Assembly: GCF_042654605.1 (NCBI RefSeq)
Contig: NZ_JBHSGT010000054.1
Span: 1-64,000, forward strand
Reading direction: 5' to 3'
Length of the DNA: 64,000 bases
From: Enterococcus_I eurekensis
GTDB lineage: Bacteria > Bacillota > Bacilli > Lactobacillales > Enterococcaceae
Shown: positions 16,679 to 25,516 of the stretch, piece by piece
How positions within the stretch are numbered: the first letter of the stretch is position 1
Layout: each line of letters starts with the position of its first letter
The notes under the pieces: model-generated
The model's database searches: none
Seen by the model: only the letters and a program-made list of their open reading frames with translations
Told to the model about the DNA's origin: nothing
Translations under genes and position numbers: made by a program

Positions 16679-17848
16679 TTAGTATTCGTGAATAATTACG
16701 CCTTTAACGACACGGTTAACCGTGCCAGTTGGTGATGGTGTATCTGGTGTGTTACCAACTTTGATTGATGATAACAATGAAACGGTTTGTGCGAATACGC
16801 CACCAGCTAAAGCTAAGTACCCATCTGGTAAAAGACCTGTTCCTTGTTTCAAGACAAAGTTTTCACCTGAGAAGTTCACATCGCCTGCTTGACCAATACC
16901 GATGATACCAGCCGCGATTTGATCGCCGTTCACTTCTTCTAAAATATCAACGTCATATTGACGTGTATAAGTATTATTACTAATGAAATCAAATAACAAT
17001 GTTTTTTCATTTACGAATGATTTTGGACCATGACGGAAACCTAATGAAGAATCAAAGACTGTCGTAATTTTTCCAGCTGTTAATTCTAATACTTTTAATT
17101 GCGCCTCACGTGTTAAACCTGATAAGCTACCTGATCCTAAGTAAACGATACGTTCAAAATCACGATCGATAATTGCTTGAATCTCTGTTTCACGGCTTAA
17201 AACATCTTCACCTAAAGCGCATAGATTTTGAACGATTGTTGCTTTTTCAGCTGTTTTATTTGATTCATCAAAGACTAATAAGCCTGTTAATGTCATACAA
17301 GAAAAACTACCTGTCATCGCAAACCCTGCATCATTTGAACGCTCTGGCATTAATAATAACAAGTTACGCTCATCGCCTACAGCTGCTTTTGCTAATGCAC
17401 CTTCTTTGGCACAAGTGATTGTCATATGATAAACATTTTTAATTACTTTGTTGGCTAAATCAACCGTTGCCACACTCTCTGGACTATTTCCACTACGAGC
17501 AAAAGAAACAAGAATGGTTGTTTCATCTGCTGAGAAATATTGTTCCGGTGATGAAACGATATCTGTTGTTCCAATACTTTGGAAAATGAATTTACTTGTA
17601 TCACCATGTTGACTTAAGTACGGTACTAAAATATCTCCTACATACTGAGAAGTACCGGCTCCGGTGAAAACAACACGGATACGTTCAGTCGTGCTTTCTT
17701 TAACTGTGTTTAAAAATGCTGCAATTCTTTCTTCTGAACCTTTGTAATTTTCAAATGCTTCCGCCCATAATTCTGGTTGTTGGCGAATTTCACGGGTTGT
17801 GATTTCAGCGCCCATTTTAACAAGTTCTTCTGTTGCTAATTGATACAT
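16679..17848 (-). CDS. agaS: SIS-domain sugar isomerase/deaminase, AgaS family
   Basis: Protein of 389 residues with two SIS domains: FTGAGTSQYVGD and SFARSGNSPESVA in the first (about 60-150), and YLGSGSLSGLTREAQLK plus FRHGPKSFV in the second (about 230-310). AgaS proteins convert galactosamine-6-phosphate to tagatose-6-phosphate with loss of ammonia. It is the first gene of its own transcription unit, with a promoter and operator at 17897-17945 and SD GGAGGAG. With the aldolase downstream it forms the tagatose branch. No N-acetylgalactosamine-6-phosphate deacetylase is present, so the amino sugar may arrive deacetylated or be processed by a distant enzyme. Confidence 0.88.
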   Translation of the reverse strand: MYQLATEELVKMGAEITTREIRQQPELWAEAFENYKGSEERIAAFLNTVKESTTERIRVVFTGAGTSQYVGDILVPYLSQHGDTSKFIFQSIGTTDIVSSPEQYFSADETTILVSFARSGNSPESVATVDLANKVIKNVYHMTITCAKEGALAKAAVGDERNLLLLMPERSNDAGFAMTGSFSCMTLTGLLVFDESNKTAEKATIVQNLCALGEDVLSRETEIQAIIDRDFERIVYLGSGSLSGLTREAQLKVLELTAGKITTVFDSSLGFRHGPKSFVNEKTLLFDFISNNTYTRQYDVDILEEVNGDQIAAGIIGIGQAGDVNFSGENFVLKQGTGLLPDGYLALAGGVFAQTVSLLSSIKVGNTPDTPSPTGTVNRVVKGVIIHEY

Positions 17849-17896
17849 ATTATCTCCTCCATCTTCCTATTAGTTAATCAAATTTCAACCAATCAA

Positions 17897-17945
17897 CTGG
17901 TTACTACCACAACCTAAGTCTACTATTAAAAAAATGACTAGTCAA
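17897..17945 (-). promoter_or_regulatory. Promoter and operator of agaS-lacD-bgaC
   Basis: Minus strand: -35 TTGACT (17940-17945), 17-base spacer, -10 TAGACT (17917-17922). Five to eight bases after the -10 lies TGGTAGTAACCA (complement of 17898-17909), preceded by AGGTTG. The same block occurs at the PTS promoter. The TGGT...ACCA form is typical of GntR/HutC-family operators. Confidence 0.7.
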
Positions 17946-18005
17946 CAGGAAATGTTGATTCTTTCAGACTTTAACAACATTTTAATAAAATTCAAGCGAT
18001 TCAAT

Positions 18006-18050
18006 AAAAAGAACCACTTAACAAAAGAATGCATTCTCCTTGTTAAGTGG
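18006..18050 (-). terminator. Terminator after the PTS IIA gene
   Basis: On the minus strand CCACTTAACAA pairs with TTGTTAAGTGG and is followed by TTCTTTTTATT. It separates the PTS genes from the agaS unit. Confidence 0.75.
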
Positions 18051-18064
18051 CCCTTCACTAATTC

Positions 18065-18466
18065 TTATTCATCTTCGTCGTCGTCATCAGCTACTAGAAG
18101 GTCGTTAATAAATGTAATTCCTTCTCTTGCATCTGACACAAGGTCCGCTTTAGATCCAATCATTTCGCCGTTAATAAAACTAATGACCATTGGCATGTTC
18201 ATTCCTGAGTACAACTCAAAAGATGCACCTGTCATTAACATTTTCGCCGCTACGTTACTTGGTGTACCACCAGCTAAGTCGCATAAAACAACGTATTCGT
18301 CTAAATTTTCCACTACAGCTTCTAATTTAGCTTGAAATTCAACAGGTCCTTCCTCCGGTAATAAAGCAACCGTATGAATTGTTTCTTGTGGTCCCATAAT
18401 CATTTCTGTGCTTTGTTTTAAATGTTCGCAAAATGTTCCATGACTAATTAATACTAAATGACTCAT
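18065..18466 (-). CDS. PTS mannose-family EIIA component
   Basis: Cytoplasmic phosphocarrier of a mannose-class PTS, 133 residues. The phospho-accepting histidine is H9 in LVLISHGTF, and CDLAGGTPSN is the second family signature. The acidic tail (ADDDDEDE) is unusual but harmless to the fold. It follows IID by 18 bases and is the last gene of the PTS unit. With the IIB, IIC and IID genes it should import and phosphorylate a galactose-containing sugar, as the equivalent set beside bgaC does in pneumococcus. Confidence 0.92.
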   Translation of the reverse strand: MSHLVLISHGTFCEHLKQSTEMIMGPQETIHTVALLPEEGPVEFQAKLEAVVENLDEYVVLCDLAGGTPSNVAAKMLMTGASFELYSGMNMPMVISFINGEMIGSKADLVSDAREGITFINDLLVADDDDEDE

Positions 18467-18484
18467 TTGAGGTACTCTCCCTTA

Positions 18485-19294
18485 TTATTTTGAAATAACG
18501 CCTAATGCAGATAATGCAATAGATACGATTAATACGATGAAAATTGCACGTGTTGATGTGATATTTTTCTTACCTAATAACCAGTAAACTGCACCAACAA
18601 TTAATGCTGGGAATAAACGAGGTAAGATCATATCTAAGTTGTTTTGTAAGCTTAATGTTACATCACCGATTGCAGGTGCCCAAGCAATTTTAACGTTGAT
18701 CATTGTTGCAACTAACGCTCCAACCATGAATACCCCCATTAAAGTCGCAGCATCTGTTAAAGCTGTTAAACGGTGTTGCATTGTTGTAACTAAGCTAACC
18801 CCTTCTTTGTATGAGAATTCTAGTTGTTTCCAACGTAGAACCATTACAGCGATTTGAGCAGCTAACCATAGGAACACCCCAACTGGGTTTCCTTGAATCG
18901 CCATGTTTGCTGAAATCGCACCAAAGATTGTTGGAATTAACGCACCAAAGATTGAATCCCCGATAGCCGCGAATGGTCCCATTAAACCAGTTTTAATACC
19001 TGAAACAGTACTAATTCCTTCAATTCCCTCTTTTTCTTCAATCGCTAAGTCAATCCCTGTCACGATTGTGTTTAAGAAGTTTGATGTATTAAAGAATTGT
19101 GCATGCGCAGTCATTGCTGTTTTTAGTTCTTCTGTATCATCACCGTACATTTTACGTAATTGTGGTAATACAGTGTATAAGTAACTTGATCCTTGCATAC
19201 GTTCATAGTTCCAACCTAATTGGAAAGTGAAAAGGTTTCTACGGTTAATTTGTTTAAAATCTTCTTTTGTTAATTTATAATTAGATTTCGTCAT
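18485..19294 (-). CDS. PTS mannose-family EIID component
   Basis: Membrane subunit that with IIC forms the sugar channel. 269 residues with start at 19294. The N-terminal soluble segment contains the family motif NLFTFQLGWNYERMQGSS; AAIGDSIFGALIPTI and several membrane helices follow at about 100-270. I chose ATG 19294, which overlaps the IIC end by 14 bases and has GAGGGGG upstream, instead of the earlier in-frame start at 19321. Confidence 0.92.
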   Translation of the reverse strand: MTKSNYKLTKEDFKQINRRNLFTFQLGWNYERMQGSSYLYTVLPQLRKMYGDDTEELKTAMTAHAQFFNTSNFLNTIVTGIDLAIEEKEGIEGISTVSGIKTGLMGPFAAIGDSIFGALIPTIFGAISANMAIQGNPVGVFLWLAAQIAVMVLRWKQLEFSYKEGVSLVTTMQHRLTALTDAATLMGVFMVGALVATMINVKIAWAPAIGDVTLSLQNNLDMILPRLFPALIVGAVYWLLGKKNITSTRAIFIVLIVSIALSALGVISK

Positions 19295-20168
19295 CGTCAA
19301 TTTCCCCCTCAGCAGAAGCATTTGAAGTTCCTTGTGTTGGTGCTGGTGTTGCGTGATTGTTCTTGTAACTCATGGCAGCTAAAGCAAAACCGATTAACGC
19401 AATTGCTAACATTGGTAAGCCGTTTAAGACTGCTGAGTATTCTTCTACTACACTTGCTACGTTTGCACCCAATAGTTGGATGTTTCCGAATAATGTAGTG
19501 AATAACGCTGTAATCACAAACCCTAAGATTAAGTAAGGGAAGTGTTTTTTAACTGGTAAGTAACGTAATAAGATAGCAAAACCGACTGCAGGTAAAACAG
19601 CTCCAGCAACAGATAATCCGTCACCTAACCATTTTAAGTCGCCATTTAAGATTGCTACAACGTTTTCAACTAAATCGCCACCAAATGCTAAAGCAAGGAA
19701 TACTGGAAGCATACGTGATAACGCCCAAGGAAGTGCTCCTGCTAAGTAGTTACGTTCGATTGCTTTATAGTCGAAGTTTTCAATATGAGCATCGATACGG
19801 TGTGCAAAGAAAGTATTTGCAAAACGTCCTAAGATATCCATTTGAATCATTAAAGCTGCTACTGGTACCGCAATTGTTGCAATCGCTTGTTCTGGATCCC
19901 ATCCTAAAGCGATTGAGAAAGCCGTTGCTAAAACGGTTCCTGAGTTGGCATCAATTCTTGATGCTCCACCGAATGTTCCAACACCTAAAACAGTTAATTG
20001 CATTGAGCCACCAATTAGTAAACCGGTTTTGATATCGCCCATTACTAATCCAGCAAAAAGTCCCGCAAAAACTGCCGAACTCATTGAAGAGTAAACTGTT
20101 AATTCATCTAAGATTTGATAACCTGCATATAATGATAATAATAAAATTTGCCACCATTGAATTGCCAT
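19281..20168 (-). CDS. PTS mannose-family EIIC component
   Basis: Polytopic membrane permease subunit, 295 residues. Begins MAIQWWQILLLSLYAG and has repeated hydrophobic helices and the family GGSMQLTVLGVGTFGGASRID segment around 53-73. The extra acidic C-terminal tail overlaps the IID start. It lies 12 bases after IIB. Closest by organisation to the Aga/Gad-type (galactosamine or galactose) PTS transporters. Confidence 0.92.
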   Translation of the reverse strand: MAIQWWQILLLSLYAGYQILDELTVYSSMSSAVFAGLFAGLVMGDIKTGLLIGGSMQLTVLGVGTFGGASRIDANSGTVLATAFSIALGWDPEQAIATIAVPVAALMIQMDILGRFANTFFAHRIDAHIENFDYKAIERNYLAGALPWALSRMLPVFLALAFGGDLVENVVAILNGDLKWLGDGLSVAGAVLPAVGFAILLRYLPVKKHFPYLILGFVITALFTTLFGNIQLLGANVASVVEEYSAVLNGLPMLAIALIGFALAAMSYKNNHATPAPTQGTSNASAEGEIDDDEI

Positions 20169-20180
20169 GAATGTTCCCTC

Positions 20181-20660
20181 CTATTTGTTTAATAATGTCA
20201 TGAAGTCTTCTGATCGGTCACTTGGAACCATTTGTGATACTAAACGAACACCTTTTGCTTTCAAAGCTTCGAAAGCCTCCACGTCTGCATCCACTACATT
20301 AATTGATTTCGTAATTGCTCTTGTTTCTGGTGTTTGCGACATGTTACCAACGTTAATTTCTTCTAATTTAACGCCAGCTTCCACAAGTTTCAACAAACGA
20401 TCAGGTCTGCGTGCAACAATTAGTAGACGTTGAGAATCATATTTCCCTGCTACAATGTTTGCTGCTGCTTTTTCGACTGGTAAAACGCTTAACTTAACGC
20501 CAGAAGGAGTCGCTAATTTCAAACCACTCTTTTCAATTGCGTTGTCCGCTACCTCGTCATCCACAACCATGATACGACTAATATTTAATTTCGTCGTCCA
20601 TAAGTTTGCTACTTGACCATGAATCAATCTTCCATCGATTCGCACTCCAATAATACTCAT
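20181..20660 (-). CDS. PTS mannose-family EIIB component
   Basis: Cytoplasmic phosphocarrier, 159 residues. The phospho-histidine is H14 in RIDGRLIHGQVANLW, the IIB hallmark. I chose ATG 20660 because GAGGAGG lies eight to nine bases before it; an upstream start at 20693 would add an atypical leader of eleven residues. First gene of the PTS unit, preceded by a 400-base control region with an operator and cre-like sites. Confidence 0.92.
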   Translation of the reverse strand: MSIIGVRIDGRLIHGQVANLWTTKLNISRIMVVDDEVADNAIEKSGLKLATPSGVKLSVLPVEKAAANIVAGKYDSQRLLIVARRPDRLLKLVEAGVKLEEINVGNMSQTPETRAITKSINVVDADVEAFEALKAKGVRLVSQMVPSDRSEDFMTLLNK

Positions 20661-20731
20661 TACTGTTTCCTCCTCACTGACTTCTTTATTCAAAAAGCCA
20701 ACTTTTTCTTACGCATTACTATCAAATTAGA

Positions 20732-20745
20732 AGAGAACGTTTACA
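20732..20745 (-). promoter_or_regulatory. Candidate cre site in the PTS leader
   Basis: On the minus strand TGTAAACGTTCTCT fits the CcpA consensus TGNAANCGNTNNCA at all but the last position. It lies between the promoter and the IIB start, a position suited to catabolite repression by roadblock. A weaker second match (TGTAAGCGCTTTTT) lies at 20971-20984. Confidence 0.6.
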
Positions 20746-20857
20746 AATATCAGAATTCATTTAATCTAAAAGAAAGATGAGAATGAAATAATAATTACTT
20801 TTTACACTTTTCTTTTATTAATAAATGCTCTGTCATTTTGTAAAACGCTTTTTCAAT

Positions 20858-20905
20858 CTGGTAGTAACCACAACCTCAGTATAAATTATTTAAAGTAATT
20901 GTCAA
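20858..20905 (-). promoter_or_regulatory. PTS operon promoter and operator
   Basis: Minus strand: -35 TTGACA (20900-20905), 16-base spacer, -10 TATACT (20878-20883). Just downstream is TGGTTACTACCA (complement of 20859-20870) preceded by AGGTTG, the same block as at the agaS promoter. A repressor bound here would cover the transcription start. No regulator gene of the GntR family is in the window. Confidence 0.75.
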
Positions 20906-21088
20906 GTCGGATATGACAAAAAAATTATACATAATAGCAAAAATCCGTTTTTTCGTTGAATAAAAGATATAAAAAGCGCTTACAAATCAATGATTTCGAT
21001 TAGTTTATACTCTTTATCATTTTTATAAAATAATTTGATACTAACAGACGGTCACAGGTGATTTACTGGTACTAATTTAAACCCCAGT
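20906..21088. other. Intergenic region between metA and the PTS promoter
   Basis: AT-rich sequence with the weaker cre-like match at 20971-20984. No gene and no clear terminator for metA is visible. Confidence 0.4.
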
Positions 21089-21952
21089 TTATTTTGATAA
21101 TGACTTGATCCAATTTTTGTAAAATAAGTGAGCATACTTTTCCCAATTATTAATAATTGGTTGATTTATATCATCTTTTGCAAAATAATTTTTAGGTAAC
21201 TCCGGTGACAAATTACGAGCGAGATCACGATCATACTCTTTTTTTAATGTATCCGTATCGTATTCTAAATGACCTAAAATATAAATATTTCGATTCTTAT
21301 CCGAAGTAAAAATTGTCGGACCCAAATCCTGACTTTTAGCAATAATTTCAAAGCTACCTTGTTTGATTTTTTTTAAATCAAGGCCTGTATGCCGAGACTG
21401 TGGATAAGAGAATTCTTTAGGGAAATTCGCCATCAATGGATTCGACGTTTGAGCCTGTTGTAAAAAAAGACCGAATAGTTTGTCCTTGTATTGAATTTTT
21501 TCAATCCCATAGTAAACATACAGTGCGGCTTGTGCTCCCCAACAAATATTTAAAGTTGAGACACCTTTAGATTGACTCCAAAGCATGACTTGCTTTAACT
21601 CTTCCCAATAACTTACCTCTTCAAAAGGAATGGTTTCAATCGGAGCACCCGTAATAATCAGACCATCAAAATGTTCAGCTTCTATTTCAGAAAATGTGTG
21701 GTAATTTTTTTCTAAATGAGCTGGATCGGTCGTGGTACTTTTATAGGTTGTCATTTTAATCAATTTAACTTCAATCATTTCTTGACTATTCGATAGTAGA
21801 CGAAAAAATTGATCTTCAGTAATCTCTTTTTGTGGCATTAAATTAATTAATCCTATTTTTAGTGGTTGTGTCGCTTCCTGATTATTTAAGATGATTGATT
21901 TATTGGATACTTTTCGATTTGTAATTTTCAAACCTATCTCTTGGTTTTTCAA
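21089..21952 (-). CDS. metA: Homoserine O-acyltransferase, MetA family
   Basis: Activates homoserine with an acyl group (succinyl or acetyl) for methionine synthesis. 287 residues, slightly shorter than the usual 300-310, mainly because the N-terminus is divergent: it lacks the usual MPIxIPDxLPA opening. The core is intact: LKIGLINLMPQKEITE, the catalytic Cys in NICWGAQAAL, His in SRHTGL and Glu in GHLEYD. Whether it uses acetyl- or succinyl-CoA cannot be read reliably; many Firmicute MetA proteins use acetyl-CoA. It stands alone, with no other methionine gene adjacent; SD GGAGG before ATG 21952. Confidence 0.85.
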   Translation of the reverse strand: MKNQEIGLKITNRKVSNKSIILNNQEATQPLKIGLINLMPQKEITEDQFFRLLSNSQEMIEVKLIKMTTYKSTTTDPAHLEKNYHTFSEIEAEHFDGLIITGAPIETIPFEEVSYWEELKQVMLWSQSKGVSTLNICWGAQAALYVYYGIEKIQYKDKLFGLFLQQAQTSNPLMANFPKEFSYPQSRHTGLDLKKIKQGSFEIIAKSQDLGPTIFTSDKNRNIYILGHLEYDTDTLKKEYDRDLARNLSPELPKNYFAKDDINQPIINNWEKYAHLFYKNWIKSLSK

Positions 21953-22090
21953 ATAAATTCCTCCTTGTTTTTTAATAATATAACAATATTTCTAACCAAT
22001 TTATAATAATGATTAAAGAATGTCAACTTTTATACTAATCACAAAGGTAGAATTATTTGAGACTTTCCAGATTTTTCATGCTTTACCTAT

Positions 22091-22106
22091 TGTTTCACGT
22101 GAAACA
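22091..22106. promoter_or_regulatory. parS site (ParB-binding palindrome)
   Basis: TGTTTCACGTGAAACA, a perfect 16-base palindrome of the parS class, between the metA start and the mnmG terminator. It marks the right boundary of the insertion between rsmG and mnmG. Confidence 0.92.
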
Positions 22107-22123
22107 TTTCTCTTTATCAAGGA

Positions 22124-22171
22124 GAAAAAAGCTTCTATTAGATTTTTATCTCATCTAATAGAAGCTTTTTT
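22124..22171 (-). terminator. Terminator after mnmG
   Basis: Arms AAAAAAGCTTCTATTAGAT and ATCTAATAGAAGCTTTTTT, a near-perfect long stem directly after the mnmG stop codon; A- and T-runs on both sides. Confidence 0.85.
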
Positions 22172-22174
22172 ATA

Positions 22175-24076
22175 TTATTCTGCTACTTTCGCAATCTTAC
22201 CTTGTTCGATGTAAACCATTAAGATACTGATATCTGCAGGATTGACCCCGCTAATTCGGCTGGCTTGAGCTATCGTTTCGGGTTGGATTTTTTGCAATTT
22301 TTGACGGGCTTCTGTTGCTAACCCATTAATTGCTTCGTAATCAATTCGATCTGGAATACGTTTTGATTCCATACGTTTTAATTTTTCAACTTTTTCCATT
22401 GCTTTTTTTATATAGCCTTCGTATTTCACTTGAATTTCAATTTGTTCAATTTCTTTGTTTGTTAAAGCTTCTCCTGGTTTTTCAGGCATGAATGGTACCA
22501 AGTCAGCATATTTAATTTCTGGACGGCGTAAAATTTCATAGGCCAAAATTCCATCTTTTAATGTTGCTGAATTAATTGATTCTAAGAATGCTTGGAAAGC
22601 TTCCGTTGGTTTCAATCGAATACCTTTTAAGCGTTCAATTTCCGCTTCCACAGTCGCTTTCTTCTTATTGTATACGGCGTATTGTTCTTCTTTTACAAGT
22701 CCAATATCATAACCCATTTGAGTTAAACGTAAATCGGCATTATCATGACGTAAAATTAAACGGTACTCTGCACGAGATGTTAGTAAGCGATAAGGTTCCA
22801 TCGTACCTTTAGTAACAAGATCATCGATCATAACACCAATGTAACCGTCACTGCGTTTTAAAACTAATGGTTCTTTTCCTTGAATCTTCAAGGCAGCGTT
22901 GATTCCAGCAATCAAACCTTGGCTAGCGGCTTCTTCATAACCACTTGTACCATTTGTTTGTCCTGCCGTATAAAGATTTTCAATTTTCTTTGTTTCAAGT
23001 GTTGGACGTAATTGGTGCGGAACAACCACATCATACTCGATTGCATATCCGGTACGCATCATTTGTGCATTTTCTAACCCAACAACTGAGTGCAAGACGT
23101 CCATTTGCACATCTTCTGGTAAAGAAGACGACAATCCTTGTACGTAAACTTCTTCCGTGTTCAAGCCTTCTGGTTCTAAGAAGATTTGATGACGCTCTTT
23201 ATCGGCAAAACGGACAATTTTATCTTCGATTGATGGGCAGTAACGTGCTCCCACCCCTTCAACGATTCCAGTAAACATTGGCGCACGGTGTAAATTATTT
23301 TGGATAATTTCATGAGTCGTTGGATTCGTATATGTTAACCAACAAGGCACTTGATCTTTTAAATAGTCTTCGTCAGAGGTGGAGAAACTAAAATGATTCG
23401 GTGCTTCATCGCCTGGTTGAATTTCTGTCACATCATAGTTAATACTACTTGCTTTAATTCGTGGTGGTGTTCCTGTTTTAAAGCGTTCAATTTCAAGACC
23501 TAGTTCTTTTAAGTTATCCGCTAATGCGACCGCTGGTTGTGAGTTATTCGGGCCAGAGGAATATTTCAATTCACCAATAATAATTTCACCGCGTAAAGCT
23601 GTTCCAGCAGTAATAATAACTGCCTTTGAATGGTATTTTGCGCCTGATGAAGTAATAACGCCACGGCAAACACCCTCTTCAACGATTAATTGATTAACAA
23701 TTCCTTGGCGAAGTGTTAATAGTTCTTCTTTTTCGATGACATGCTTCATCTCTGCTGCATACGCTTGTTTATCCGCTTGCGCACGCAAAGCACGGACTGC
23801 TGGGCCTTTTCCTGTATTTAACATCCGCATTTGAATATATGTCTTATCGATATTTTTACCCATTTCGCCACCTAAAGCATCGATCTCCCGGACAACGACG
23901 CCTTTAGCTGGACCACCTACAGAGGGGTTACATGGCATAAATGCTACCATATCCAAGTTTAATGTGATAAGCATCGTGTTTAAACCCATACGACTTGCTG
24001 CAAGTGCCGCTTCTGAACCCGCGTGACCGCCACCTACGACAATCACATCAAATGATTCACCTTCATAATATTGCAT
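22175..24076 (-). CDS. mnmG: tRNA U34 carboxymethylaminomethyl synthase subunit MnmG
   Basis: FAD protein that with MnmE modifies U34 of several tRNAs. 633 residues, normal length. The FAD-binding VVGGGHAGSEAALAASRMG motif is near the N-terminus; the CNPSVGGPAKG segment with its conserved Cys follows, and the C-terminal helical domain binds MnmE and tRNA. It follows mnmE by 17 bases in the same leftward operon. Confidence 0.97.
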   Translation of the reverse strand: MQYYEGESFDVIVVGGGHAGSEAALAASRMGLNTMLITLNLDMVAFMPCNPSVGGPAKGVVVREIDALGGEMGKNIDKTYIQMRMLNTGKGPAVRALRAQADKQAYAAEMKHVIEKEELLTLRQGIVNQLIVEEGVCRGVITSSGAKYHSKAVIITAGTALRGEIIIGELKYSSGPNNSQPAVALADNLKELGLEIERFKTGTPPRIKASSINYDVTEIQPGDEAPNHFSFSTSDEDYLKDQVPCWLTYTNPTTHEIIQNNLHRAPMFTGIVEGVGARYCPSIEDKIVRFADKERHQIFLEPEGLNTEEVYVQGLSSSLPEDVQMDVLHSVVGLENAQMMRTGYAIEYDVVVPHQLRPTLETKKIENLYTAGQTNGTSGYEEAASQGLIAGINAALKIQGKEPLVLKRSDGYIGVMIDDLVTKGTMEPYRLLTSRAEYRLILRHDNADLRLTQMGYDIGLVKEEQYAVYNKKKATVEAEIERLKGIRLKPTEAFQAFLESINSATLKDGILAYEILRRPEIKYADLVPFMPEKPGEALTNKEIEQIEIQVKYEGYIKKAMEKVEKLKRMESKRIPDRIDYEAINGLATEARQKLQKIQPETIAQASRISGVNPADISILMVYIEQGKIAKVAE

Positions 24077-24093
24077 GAATTGTTCTTCCTTCC

Positions 24094-25491
24094 TTATTTC
24101 CCTAAACAGAATTGACTAAATAATTGTGTAATTAACTCATCTTGAACGCTATCTCCAACGACCTCACCTAAATAATCCCAACAGCGAGTCATATCCATTT
24201 GGACTAAATCAACCGGCATGCCGATTTCAATGCCATGTAAAACTTCATCTAATGCTTGAACGGCTTGTTCGAGTAAGCCGATATGACGTGTATTAGATAA
24301 GTAAGAGGCATCTTTTTCACCAGTTTTACCTCCAAAAAATAGTGTTGCAATAGCTGTTTCTAACGAATCAAAGCCTTCATTTTCTAAGACAGAAATCGCA
24401 TAGATTGGTGTCTCTCCGACCAATTGGTGTAACTTCTCTTGGTCCAATTGTGGTGTTAAGTCCGTTTTATTTAATAAAATAATTCGCTTGCTATCTTGTG
24501 TTGCTTCAATCAGCTGTTGATCTTCTAACGTTAAAGCTTCACTTTGGTTTAAAACAAGTAAAACAAGATCGGCTTCCGTTAACGCTTTACGGCTACGCTC
24601 CACACCAATTCGTTCAACGACATCTTCGGTTTCACGAATACCTGCTGTATCGATTAATTTTAAAGGGACACCACGTAAATTAACATATTCTTCGATCACA
24701 TCACGCGTAGTTCCTGCAATGTTAGTGACGATTGCTTTTTCTTCTTGTAAAAGATGATTCAGTAGACTGGATTTTCCAACGTTTGGTCGACCGATTATCG
24801 CGGTACTTAACCCTTCACGTAAAATCTTCCCTTGTTGAGCGGTTTGTAATAGCGCCTTAATTTGCGCTTTCACATCATGCGCTTTTTCTAGAAGTAATTG
24901 TGTCGTTAATTCCTCCACATCATCATACTCAGGATAATCGATATTCACTTCAACTTGGGCCAAAGTCGCTAAAATTTCTTGGCGAAGTTCACGAATAAGT
25001 GTCGATAAATTCCCATCTAATTGATTCAAAGCTAAATGCATCGCACGATCTGTCTTCGCTCGAATCAAATCCATTACAGCTTCAGCTTGTGATAAGTCCA
25101 TACGACCGTTTAAAAAGGCACGCTTAGTAAATTCTCCTGGTTCTGCTAAACGGGCACCTTGGCGCAATAAGAGCTGTAAAATTTGATTGACGACGACAAT
25201 CCCACCGTGACAGTTGATCTCAACAATATCTTCTCGGGTGAATGTTTTGGGTCCCTTCATCACCGACACCATCACTTCATCGATTAATTGCTCGTTCACT
25301 GGATCATAAAGATGACCATAATTAATTGTATGACTTGCGACCTCTTGTAATTTTTTTGAACCATTACGGTAAATACGATCAGCAATTTGAAAGGCGTCAT
25401 CGCCACTTAAACGAACAATACTAATCGCACCTTCACCTGGTGGCGTTGAAATTGCTGCAATGGTATCGAACTCTTGCGTAAACTTTGCCAA
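24094..25491 (-). CDS. mnmE: tRNA modification GTPase MnmE
   Basis: GTPase partner of MnmG, also known as TrmE. 465 residues from a TTG start at 25491, which has AGGAGG seven bases before it; longer in-frame starts have no SD. The N-terminal formyl-THF-binding domain begins FDTIAAISTPPGEGAISI; the G domain contains GRPNVGKSSLLN, the TNIAGTTRD switch and NKTD; the C-terminus is CLGK with the functional Cys. A terminator-like hairpin sits in its leader, so expression may be attenuated. Confidence 0.96.
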   Translation of the reverse strand: MAKFTQEFDTIAAISTPPGEGAISIVRLSGDDAFQIADRIYRNGSKKLQEVASHTINYGHLYDPVNEQLIDEVMVSVMKGPKTFTREDIVEINCHGGIVVVNQILQLLLRQGARLAEPGEFTKRAFLNGRMDLSQAEAVMDLIRAKTDRAMHLALNQLDGNLSTLIRELRQEILATLAQVEVNIDYPEYDDVEELTTQLLLEKAHDVKAQIKALLQTAQQGKILREGLSTAIIGRPNVGKSSLLNHLLQEEKAIVTNIAGTTRDVIEEYVNLRGVPLKLIDTAGIRETEDVVERIGVERSRKALTEADLVLLVLNQSEALTLEDQQLIEATQDSKRIILLNKTDLTPQLDQEKLHQLVGETPIYAISVLENEGFDSLETAIATLFFGGKTGEKDASYLSNTRHIGLLEQAVQALDEVLHGIEIGMPVDLVQMDMTRCWDYLGEVVGDSVQDELITQLFSQFCLGK

Positions 25492-25516
25492 TGAAATTCC
25501 TCCTAATTTTTGACAC

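Noticed and set aside
20839..20857. TGTAAAACGCTTTT as a cre site
   Set aside because: One base too many in the left half compared with the CcpA consensus; better matches lie at 20732 and 20971.
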